From positions 1,488,001 through 1,552,000 of the forward strand of contig NZ_CP126110.1 in assembly GCF_030123405.1 (NCBI RefSeq): DNA of 64,000 bases. Reading direction: 5' to 3'. A model generated the notes under the pieces. The model ran no database searches. It saw nothing but the letters and a program-made list of their open reading frames with translations, and had not been told where the DNA came from. The first letter of the stretch is position 1. Each line of letters starts with the position of its first letter. Origin of the DNA: Neobacillus sp. WH10 (GTDB lineage Bacteria; Bacillota; Bacilli; Bacillales; Cytobacillaceae). The translations under genes were made by a program, and so were the position numbers. Below, piece after piece: positions 8,515 to 14,996 of the stretch.

Positions 8515-9675
8515 TCATACTGCTATTTTTTTATTTGCTTGTTCATCTCCAATGTCCATTAAAACTGCCCCTATTAATCTGAACGCTGATTGTGTATTGG
8601 GAAAAATTCGTATAACTTTTTCCCTTCTTCTAACTTCTTGATTCAATCGTTCCAATGAATTTGTACTACGAATATATTTGTGATATTTCGAAGGGTGGTT
8701 TAAATATTGAATGGCATCTTCGAAGCCATCTTCCAATGTTTCTATTGCTTTTGTTAATTTTGGATTTTCTCCAAAACTCTTTAGAAACTCCTCTTTGAAA
8801 TTCCTCGCATCCTCAATTTTTACAGCCTCAAACATTCTTTTTAAGCCTATTTTCACCTCATCCACGTCTTTTTTGGGCAATTGATTAAAGATATTGCGTT
8901 TAAAATGTACTGTGCAGCGTTGCCAAGTAGTCCCCACAAATTCTTCGGCAATAGCCTTTTTTAAGCCCTTATGTGCATCTGATATGATCAATTTAGGTGA
9001 TTGTAGACCGCGTGATTGTAAGTACTGAAAAAATCTTTGCCAGGCCTCAAAGCTTTCAGAGTGGTCTACTTTTAAACCGAGGATTTCCCGCCCATTATGT
9101 TCATTAATCGCAGTTGCAATATAAACGGCCTTAGACACTACATGGTGATGTTCCCTTACTTTGATATACATGGCATCCGCAAAAATGTAGGGATAGTATG
9201 TTGTATTTAGAGGCCTATTTGCCCATGTGTTAACAATTGGATCGAGCTTTTCTGTTAGGGAAGAAACAAATGATTTTGAAACGCTCTCACCACATAATTG
9301 TTGTACTATATTTTTCACCTTTCGAGTGGATACCCCGTTCACCACCATTTCGAGCATTGAAAGAACAAATGCTTGGTCACACCGGGAATATCTTTCAAAT
9401 ACAGAAGGTGAGAACTCTCCGTTACGTGTACGGGGTACTTTCAAGGTTACTTTACCAATACTTAAAAGCAGCTCTCGCTCATAGTAGCCATTTCGGTAGT
9501 CCCGACGGTCCGTTGTACGTTCGTAAGTTCCAGCATGTAAATAATCATCACGTTCTTTTTCCATCACTGAATTTAATACAAGGACTATAGATGCTTTGAT
9601 AACTGCGTCAATATCAGAATTCATTACAGAATCTTTTAAATCGTCAATATTTAGGTTAAACTGAAGTTGAGTCAA
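8515..9675 (-). CDS. IS256-family (Mutator-type) transposase
   Basis: This DDE transposase cuts and joins the ends of its own insertion sequence. The 386-residue product carries the family hallmarks: the first Asp in FADAMYIKVR, the second in IISDAHKGL, the conserved CTVHFKRN segment, and the catalytic Glu in STNSLERLNQEVRRR. A TTG at 9675 is the likely start because GGAGGAATTAATT stands immediately before it; the longer reading frame runs through the IS end into the flanking repeat. No frameshift or stop interrupts it. Confidence 0.93.
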   Translation of the reverse strand: MTQLQFNLNIDDLKDSVMNSDIDAVIKASIVLVLNSVMEKERDDYLHAGTYERTTDRRDYRNGYYERELLLSIGKVTLKVPRTRNGEFSPSVFERYSRCDQAFVLSMLEMVVNGVSTRKVKNIVQQLCGESVSKSFVSSLTEKLDPIVNTWANRPLNTTYYPYIFADAMYIKVREHHHVVSKAVYIATAINEHNGREILGLKVDHSESFEAWQRFFQYLQSRGLQSPKLIISDAHKGLKKAIAEEFVGTTWQRCTVHFKRNIFNQLPKKDVDEVKIGLKRMFEAVKIEDARNFKEEFLKSFGENPKLTKAIETLEDGFEDAIQYLNHPSKYHKYIRSTNSLERLNQEVRRREKVIRIFPNTQSAFRLIGAVLMDIGDEQANKKIAV

Positions 9676-9773
9676 AATTAATTCCTCCTCATTGTTTTCG
9701 TCGCTGTTAACATTGTAGACAAGAGGTATTAATTTGACTCCTTTTCTTTTTACACAATTATACGGACTTAATC

Positions 9774-10112
9774 CATTCCCAGTAAAAAATAGGGCAAACA
9801 ACGATGTAGAAGGGTTCTACGTAAGCATTTCGAGTGAAAAATAGGGCAAACAACGATGTAGAAGGGTTCTACGTAGGCATTTCGAATAAAAAAGAGGGTA
9901 AACATCTATGTAGAAGGGTTCTACGTAGGCATTCTGAGTAAAAAAGAGAGCAAACATCGATGTAGAAGGTTCTACGTAGGCATTTCGCAAAAAAAGAGGG
10001 TAAACATCGATGTAGAGGGTCTCTACGTAGGCATTTCGCAAAAAAAAAGGTTAAACAACGATGTAGAATGGTTTTACATAGGCATTCTTAGTAAAAAAGA
10101 GAGCAAACGTCT
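9774..10112 (+). repeat. Hairpin minisatellite, right part
   Basis: The array resumes after the IS with the second half of unit five and about six more units of roughly 50-52 bases. Units diverge toward the right. The stem persists despite sequence changes: the unit near 10010 reads GTAGAG...CTCTAC in place of GTAGAA...TTCTAC, a compensated pair. The next unit has a change compatible with a G-U pair. The array ends near 10112. Confidence 0.88.
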
Positions 10113-10186
10113 AGATAGGAACCCCAACCCGCATATAATGTTATCCAATGATACAGCTTTAAAGTCAGCTAAGAAAAACAGCAATA

Positions 10187-11089
10187 TTACTCATAATAGA
10201 ACCATCGGCCAAATCCATTAGCTTTATAGTTTTGATTCAGATTTCGTCTAATTACATCCTTCGAAATAATACCTCCACACCATTCCTTAACACCTTTAGT
10301 AGTAATCTTCCGATCTGGGAAAAGAAGTTTCAGTTCCCTTACACTCCGTAGAACCGCAGCATCAACCCCCTCATTACAGCCACAATCCCCACAAACAATC
10401 TTCCTTCCAGTAACACTAGGCAAAATCGATTGGCAAGAAGAACAAATAATGCCCTTCCGTAGCTCCTCATATTCATAAGGTGGAATCCTAGGGTAAGGGG
10501 ATTCAACCAGATGCATGGAAACTAAAAGATCTGCAAGCTTTTTATGGTTTCCATTGAGTTTCCCCGTCCACATATTTAATTTTTTCAATAGGGTATTAAG
10601 CTGTGTAGGATAAATGATTTGCTCATGTTTCGGTGCTTGATAAAGGGTAAATTCGGGGTTGATGAACACCACCCACGCTTCAACGGGCAGTTTGAAACCA
10701 TATTTTTGGAGCAATTGGCGGAGTAGGGTTTCACATCGTTTTAGTTGGTCTAGCGGATTGTTCATTAACTTTCTAGATTTCGAAATGAAATCACCTTTTT
10801 CATAATAATAATCGCCTTCATGATTTTTAACATCAAAAAGGTATATTGTGTCTTGAACAACTAATGTGTCAATTTGGAACTTAGAATTGTTTAGCTCCAG
10901 CAACAAATCATTTAATATAAAACATTCACTTTGGAGCTTTTCAGTTAATAAGTCAAACATCACTTCCCCTTCAAACCCCTTTTTTAGGTTAAAATAGTTC
11001 CATATGTCTTCTTCAGATAACTCCATTCGGGCTTTTAAACTTCTTAATATCGGTATTTCTTCCCGTTCTGTTCGCGGCTTATAAGCCAT
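10187..11089 (-). CDS. NERD-domain protein with C-terminal zinc ribbon
   Basis: The 300-residue protein has a nuclease-related (NERD) domain in its first half. GFEGEVMFD is followed by QIDTLVV (Asp74) and FDVKN (Asp86-Val-Lys88), the PD-(D/E)xK-like arrangement proposed for the family. The C-terminal part has two cysteine pairs, ICSSC and CGDCGC, consistent with a zinc ribbon, then a basic tail. The ATG at 11089 is preferred because AGAGAGG lies nine bases upstream. It sits alone between the hairpin minisatellite and the divergent sigY operon. NERD proteins are thought to act on nucleic acid; the specific role is unknown. Confidence 0.82.
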   Translation of the reverse strand: MAYKPRTEREEIPILRSLKARMELSEEDIWNYFNLKKGFEGEVMFDLLTEKLQSECFILNDLLLELNNSKFQIDTLVVQDTIYLFDVKNHEGDYYYEKGDFISKSRKLMNNPLDQLKRCETLLRQLLQKYGFKLPVEAWVVFINPEFTLYQAPKHEQIIYPTQLNTLLKKLNMWTGKLNGNHKKLADLLVSMHLVESPYPRIPPYEYEELRKGIICSSCQSILPSVTGRKIVCGDCGCNEGVDAAVLRSVRELKLLFPDRKITTKGVKEWCGGIISKDVIRRNLNQNYKANGFGRWFYYE

Positions 11090-11234
11090 AAAGCACATCC
11101 TCTCTATCTTTCAAAATAAAAACCAAGACATTGGCATCTAGTTTTATTTTACGAAAAATTCTAAATTGGCTGAAGGAAAGGTATGTATATTTAATGACAG
11201 TTATCTTAATAAATCAAGTAAAATGAAATAAGAA

Positions 11235-11259
11235 TGAACGAGAACCTGGTTCATTCGTC
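11235..11259 (+). promoter_or_regulatory. ECF-type promoter, probable SigY autoregulation site
   Basis: TGAAC and CGTC are separated by 16 bases, matching the known B. subtilis SigY promoter pattern. It lies about 55 bases before the sigY start codon. Confidence 0.75.
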
Positions 11260-11313
11260 TAATTGGTTAAGAGATAAGCAAAGATGATGGGGGAAAGAGA
11301 GGGCTATTACAGA

Positions 11314-11871
11314 ATGGATGCATTGATAAAAAATGCGAAAAAAGGGGATCATCTTGCCTTTGCCATGTTATTTAAAGAAAATTATCCATTCCTTGTAAAG
11401 TATTTAATGAAAATTACAATGAATCCTGATACAGCTGAAGAATTAGCACAAGAGACAATGGCGAAATGTGTTCAAAAGATTCACCTTTATAATGGTAAAA
11501 GTAAATTTACCACATGGCTCATTTCAATAGCGACGAATACATATATTGACCAATGTCGAAAAATGAAAAGAGAGAAAAACTGGCAGGGACAAGAGGAAAT
11601 ATACCGTAAATTGAAATGGCATTTTGAAAGCAGAAATGAAGAATGGAATGATTGCCTCGAGGCACTGGGTAGATTACCTGAGGACGTTCGAATTCCTATT
11701 ATTTTGAAGCATTACTATGGTTATTCCTACGAAGAAATTGGAGAATGGATGAAAATTTCTCCTGGAACAGTTAAATCAAGGGTGCATAACGGAATAAAGT
11801 CAGTTAGAAGGGAGCTGAAGCTAGGTGAAGAAACAGAAAGTCATTATCCTGAACAGCAGACAACAAAATAA
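11314..11871 (+). CDS. sigY: ECF RNA polymerase sigma factor SigY
   Basis: This 185-residue group IV sigma factor directs RNA polymerase to its own promoter class. Region 2 contains TAEELAQETMAKCVQKIHLY and STWLISIATNTYIDQ-like sequence (here TTWLISIATNTY). Region 4 contains the recognition helix YSYEEIGEWMKISPGTVKSR. The ATG at 11314 is favoured by GAGAGGG upstream and by alignment with SigY. The next gene overlaps its 3' end and encodes a YxlC-like membrane protein, as in B. subtilis, where YxlC and YxlD restrain SigY. A TGAAC-N16-CGTC promoter upstream supports autoregulation. Confidence 0.9.
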   Translation: MDALIKNAKKGDHLAFAMLFKENYPFLVKYLMKITMNPDTAEELAQETMAKCVQKIHLYNGKSKFTTWLISIATNTYIDQCRKMKREKNWQGQEEIYRKLKWHFESRNEEWNDCLEALGRLPEDVRIPIILKHYYGYSYEEIGEWMKISPGTVKSRVHNGIKSVRRELKLGEETESHYPEQQTTK

Positions 11872-12172
11872 AAAAGATTTTGAAACTATTCACGAACTGC
11901 AAGAGGGATTAGAAGAAATCGATGAATTCCCAGTCTATACACCTAATTTACAATGGTTTGAACAAATAGTTATCCAAGAGCAGCAAAACACAAGGAAAAA
12001 ATTAATCAAAGATTTGTCGGTCTTTTTTATTGTCGCATTAATTATTTTGAGCGGGTTAATCATTTCCCTTTATCAAATGCCTGCTATTTTTATTTTTGTG
12101 CAAATTATTACATCTATCTTTATTGTGGTATACACAAGTATTCGGATAATGAAGAAGGCGAATCATATATGA
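11825..12172 (+). CDS. yxlC: YxlC-like membrane protein, probable SigY antagonist
   Basis: The 115-residue product has a hydrophilic N-terminal half and two hydrophobic segments (SVFFIVALIILSGLIISLY and FIFVQIITSIFIVVYTS). In B. subtilis, YxlC in the same position is part of the negative control of SigY. It starts with GTG at 11825 inside the end of sigY in another frame, 47 bases of overlap, with GGGAGCTGAAG upstream. This points to translational coupling with the sigma factor. The homology is inferred from topology and position more than from sequence. Confidence 0.7.
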   Translation: MKKQKVIILNSRQQNKKDFETIHELQEGLEEIDEFPVYTPNLQWFEQIVIQEQQNTRKKLIKDLSVFFIVALIILSGLIISLYQMPAIFIFVQIITSIFIVVYTSIRIMKKANHI

Positions 12173-12405
12173 ATAAGGATCTTTCGTTAATCACCATTAT
12201 TGTTGTTGTCGTAATTTTATTAACGCAAAGCATATATTTATTTATGGATGCTAGAAAACACAGCCATAATTATTGGCTCTGGGGAATTGTCGGTCTAATT
12301 CAAGCCCCAATGCCAACGCTATTCTATTTAATTTTTGTGCGAAAAATTTTTAGTAGAAAAATGCCTAAAATGGGGGATTCTCATAATGATGATTGTTACG
12401 ACTGA
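12169..12405 (+). CDS. YxlE-like small membrane protein
   Basis: The 78-residue protein has two membrane segments (TIIVVVVILLTQSIYLFMDA and LWGIVGLIQAPMPTLFYLI) joined by a short basic loop with the pattern DARKHSHNYWLWG. That pattern recalls B. subtilis YxlE and the PLDc_N-type membrane hairpin. Its ATG overlaps the yxlC stop by four bases. It is the third gene of the sigY operon, and its likely role is in the signalling complex that holds SigY inactive; that is inference from the operon. Confidence 0.65.
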   Translation: MNKDLSLITIIVVVVILLTQSIYLFMDARKHSHNYWLWGIVGLIQAPMPTLFYLIFVRKIFSRKMPKMGDSHNDDCYD

Positions 12406-12700
12406 CTACATACCAGGCAAGGAAATTAGGGAATTAATCGGTTTTGTCAAGGGGAGTACCGTCCAATCAAAACATATAGGCAAGGACTTAATGGCAGGAC
12501 TTAAAACCATTGTCGGCGGTGAAATTAAGGAATATACAGATATGCTGGATGAGGCAAGGCAAAAAGCGATTGAAAGAATGTTAGGCGAAGCAAGGAATTT
12601 AGGTGCAAATGCCATCATCGGAATGAGACTGCAATCCAGTTCCGTTATGCAGGGAGCCTCGGAAATTATTGCATATGGAACGGCGGTTTGGGTGGAATAA
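12386..12700 (+). CDS. YbjQ/UPF0145 family protein
   Basis: The 104-residue protein matches the YbjQ (heavy-metal-binding domain) family: IVTTDYIPGKEIRE at the start, a central helix with EARQKAIERMLGEAR, and NAIIGMRLQSS near the end. Related proteins form pentamers; a biochemical function is not established. The start is ATG 12386, or ATG 12389, with GGGGGATT upstream. It overlaps the preceding gene by 20 bases in another frame, so it is translated as part of the sigY operon. This family is not in the B. subtilis sigY operon. Confidence 0.85.
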   Translation: MMIVTTDYIPGKEIRELIGFVKGSTVQSKHIGKDLMAGLKTIVGGEIKEYTDMLDEARQKAIERMLGEARNLGANAIIGMRLQSSSVMQGASEIIAYGTAVWVE

Positions 12701-12761
12701 AGTGAAGTTTAAATAGTGGCTGCTTACAGCATATATGGATAATAATTCTGAAAAATGGGAA

Positions 12762-12790
12762 TTGACTTTTAAAACGACTGGTGATAATCT
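12762..12790 (+). promoter_or_regulatory. Promoter of the bmrCD leader transcript
   Basis: TTGACT is followed after 15-17 bases by GATAATCT. It lies about 40 bases before the first leader ORF and is the only good promoter seen before the exporter genes. Confidence 0.6.
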
Positions 12791-12828
12791 AACAAAGTAA
12801 GAAAAATTAGGAAAAGGAGGGTTACGAA

Positions 12829-12903
12829 ATGATTAATTTAATTCAATCTTCGTTAACAATTAAATATTTGAATGTAACCTGCCCTTGGGAAATTATCTCC
12901 TGA
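12829..12903 (+). CDS. 24-residue leader peptide upstream of bmrCD
   Basis: This tiny ORF has a near-perfect ribosome binding site (AAAAGGAGGG, seven bases before ATG), as strong as any in the window. The peptide runs MINLIQSSLTIKYLNVTC then PWEIIS. Two intrinsic terminators follow within 130 bases, and the exporter genes begin 335 bases downstream. In B. subtilis the bmrCD genes are preceded by the bmrB leader peptide, whose translation status controls termination when ribosome-targeting drugs are present. The sequence differs, but the layout fits the same mechanism. That function is inference. Confidence 0.6.
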   Translation: MINLIQSSLTIKYLNVTCPWEIIS

Positions 12904-12933
12904 CTTTTCTTTGTGAAAATTGATAAATGACTT

Positions 12934-12978
12934 AAACACAGGTTTCGTTCTATTTGAAACGTAACGTGTGTTTTTTTG
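12934..12978 (+). terminator. First leader terminator of bmrCD
   Basis: AACACA pairs with TGTGTT, and an inner GTTTC pairs with GAAAC, followed by seven T. It begins about 30 bases after the leader peptide stop. Confidence 0.75.
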
Positions 12979-12995
12979 TCCCTTTTTTTAGAAGG

Positions 12996-13030
12996 AGACA
13001 TACTGCACAAATGCGGTATGTCTTTTTTTT
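12996..13030 (+). terminator. Second leader terminator of bmrCD
   Basis: AGACATACTGC pairs with GCGGTATGTCT (11 pairs, one wobble) around ACAAAT, followed by eight T. It is one of the strongest terminators in the window and lies before the exporter genes. Confidence 0.88.
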
Positions 13031-13032
13031 AG

Positions 13033-13085
13033 CCGATTGGTAAGGATAACTTTCCAATCGGGCATAAGTGCAAATACGCCTCTGT
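13033..13085 (+). repeat. Hairpin plus GCATAAGTGCAA element (copy 1)
   Basis: CCGATTGG pairs with CCAATCGG (13033-13061) and is followed directly by GCATAAGTGCAAATACGCC. The same arrangement, a hairpin followed by GCATAAGTGCAA, occurs at 28591-28654. It appears to be a dispersed element within the bmrCD leader. Confidence 0.6.
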
Positions 13086-13154
13086 CTTGCCATTAATGGC
13101 TTACCAGTTGGCGAGTTTTCTAAATAACTTTTTAGAAAAGAGGAGGAACAATCC

Positions 13155-13214
13155 ATGTTATTGATACTCGAAGTACGTCTGAACCTCACAAAAGAAGAGA
13201 CAGAAGGCGGATAA
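13155..13214 (+). CDS. 19-residue second leader peptide upstream of bmrC
   Basis: A short ORF encoding MLLILEVRLNLTKEETEGG has a strong binding site, GAGGAGGAAC, eight bases before its ATG. A 9-bp hairpin (TTTTCTAAA/TTTAGAAAA, 13116-13139) ends exactly where this binding site begins, so it could mask or expose it. The stop codon is 24 bases before the bmrC start, a distance compatible with translational coupling. It is the closer of the two candidates for a BmrB-type control peptide. Coding status is unproven. Confidence 0.5.
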   Translation: MLLILEVRLNLTKEETEGG

Positions 13215-13238
13215 TTATACAAAAGGAGGAAGACAACA

Positions 13239-14996
13239 ATGTTTTCGGTATTAAAAAAATTAAGTTGGTTTTTTAAAGAAAATTGGCAGCGATATGTGAT
13301 TGCTGTATCGCTATTAATAATAGTAGGTATATTGGATGTTATGCCGCCAAAATTAATTGGAATGGCAATTGATGATATTCATGTAGGCGCCATGAGTGAA
13401 GGGAAAATAATGCGATATCTTACCATCCTTCTCATCATTATGTTTTCATCTTATGGCATCACCTATATTTGGCAATATAAATTATTCGGAGGAGCATTTC
13501 TGGTAGAAAGGAAAATGCGGTCAAGGTTTGTGAACCATTTATTAAAAATGACTCCGGCCTTTTATGAAAAAAATCGTACAGGTGACTTAATGGCACGTGC
13601 AACGAATGACTTAAAGGCTATCTCGATCACAGCAGGTTTTGGAATCTTGACACTCGTGGATTCAAGTGTGTGGATGCTGACCTTACTGTTGACAATGGGC
13701 CTTTTTATAAGCTGGAAACTGACATTAGCGGCGATCATTCCCCTGCCCATTATGGCCATTTTAATGAAATTATATGGAAAAAGAATTCATACCCGCTTTA
13801 TGGAAGCCCAGGATGCCTTCGGCGAGCTAAATGACCGGGTACTTGAATCTGTTGCGGGTGTCAGGGTTATCCGTGCATATGTGCAGGAAAAGGCTGATAG
13901 TAGCCGGTTTCACCAGCTGACTGAAGATGTTTATCATAAAAATATAAATGTAGCAAAAATTGATGCCTTATTCGATCCGACGATAAAGGTGCTTGTTGGA
14001 ATCAGCTATTTAATTGGTCTCGGGTATGGTGCTTATTTAGTCTTCCACCAAGCAATTACATTAGGAAATCTCGTTTCCTTTAATGTCTATTTAGGGATGC
14101 TAATTTGGCCGATGTTTGCCATTGGTGAGTTAATTAATGTAATGCAGCGGGGAAATGCTTCACTTGACCGCGTCCATGAAACCCTAAACTACGAGGAAGA
14201 TGTCAGCAACCCTGTTAAACCGGTTGCTGTCGCTTCCGCTGAACGTATTGATTATCAAAAGGTAACCTTCCGCTATCCATCCTCTAAAAATAACAATTTA
14301 GAAAATGTGGATGTAAGGCTCCTGCAAGGTCAGACACTGGGAATCGTCGGTAAAACGGGAAGCGGAAAGACTACGTTTATTAAACAATTATTAAGACAAT
14401 ACCCACTTGGAGAAGGTGATATATCCATCGCGGGTGTTCCGTTAGAGGAGCAAACATTAAACCAGATTCGCAGCTGGATTGGCTATGTGCCTCAGGATCA
14501 TGTACTTTTTTCAAGAAGTGTGAAGGAGAATATTCTGTTTGGCAGGGATGAAGCGAGCGATGAAGATTTAGCGATGGCCATCGATTTAGCAGCGTTCCGT
14601 AAAGATTTAGAAATGCTTCCGGAAGGATTGAGTACACTTGTAGGTGAAAAAGGAGTGGCACTGTCCGGCGGGCAAAAGCAACGCATCTCGATTGCCCGTG
14701 CTCTTATTAAAAATCCGGAAATTCTCATTCTCGATGATTCCTTATCTGCAGTTGATGCAAAAACAGAAAAGAGAATTATTGACAATATCCGCAATGTAAG
14801 AAAAGAAAAAACAACCATTATTACAACGCATCGGATGTCTGCTGTCCAGCATGCCGACCATATTATTGTCCTCGATGAAGGAAGAATTATTGAAGAAGGG
14901 ACACATGAACAGCTCTTGGAGCAGGGAGGATGGTACAGTGAACAATTTTTACGGCAGCAGATTGAACGTAATGCTGAAGAGGATGTGAAAGCATGA
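13239..14996 (+). CDS. bmrC: Heterodimeric ABC multidrug exporter subunit BmrC (YheI)
   Basis: This half-transporter has six N-terminal membrane helices and a C-terminal ATPase domain. It pairs with BmrD to export drugs. Walker A is GKTGSGKTT and the signature is LSGGQ. Walker B is ILILDDSLSAVD, with Asp where the catalytic Glu is expected, so this subunit contributes the degenerate nucleotide site, as known for BmrC. The length of 585 residues equals that of the B. subtilis protein. GGAGGAAGACAAC precedes the ATG. The gene overlaps bmrD by four bases. Expression probably depends on the upstream attenuation leader. Confidence 0.93.
   Translation: MFSVLKKLSWFFKENWQRYVIAVSLLIIVGILDVMPPKLIGMAIDDIHVGAMSEGKIMRYLTILLIIMFSSYGITYIWQYKLFGGAFLVERKMRSRFVNHLLKMTPAFYEKNRTGDLMARATNDLKAISITAGFGILTLVDSSVWMLTLLLTMGLFISWKLTLAAIIPLPIMAILMKLYGKRIHTRFMEAQDAFGELNDRVLESVAGVRVIRAYVQEKADSSRFHQLTEDVYHKNINVAKIDALFDPTIKVLVGISYLIGLGYGAYLVFHQAITLGNLVSFNVYLGMLIWPMFAIGELINVMQRGNASLDRVHETLNYEEDVSNPVKPVAVASAERIDYQKVTFRYPSSKNNNLENVDVRLLQGQTLGIVGKTGSGKTTFIKQLLRQYPLGEGDISIAGVPLEEQTLNQIRSWIGYVPQDHVLFSRSVKENILFGRDEASDEDLAMAIDLAAFRKDLEMLPEGLSTLVGEKGVALSGGQKQRISIARALIKNPEILILDDSLSAVDAKTEKRIIDNIRNVRKEKTTIITTHRMSAVQHADHIIVLDEGRIIEEGTHEQLLEQGGWYSEQFLRQQIERNAEEDVKA

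Larger units (their letters stand above)
8202..9773 (-). mobile_element. Complete IS256-family insertion sequence
   Basis: The element is about 1572 bases. Its ends are imperfect inverted repeats of about 25 bases (8203-8227 and 9748-9772), sharing AAGTCC and ATTGTGTAAAA. It is flanked by an 8-bp direct duplication, CATTCCCA, at 8194-8201 and 9774-9781, as expected for IS256-type transposition. It has landed inside one unit of the hairpin minisatellite, and removing it plus one duplication restores a normal unit. The single gene is an intact Mutator-type transposase. The intact ends, duplication and ORF suggest a recent insertion. Confidence 0.92.

Noticed and set aside
9676..9801. Longer transposase starting upstream at 9801
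   Set aside because: That extension runs through the IS end into the flanking repeat; a TTG with a strong binding site at 9675 gives the normal family length.
7962..10112. CRISPR array (short palindromic repeats at regular spacing)
   Set aside because: The segments between the palindromes are also repeated nearly identically, so there are no unique spacers, and no cas genes are nearby.
14380..14818. Minus-strand frames opposite bmrC
   Set aside because: They are antisense to the ATPase domain and have no supporting signals.
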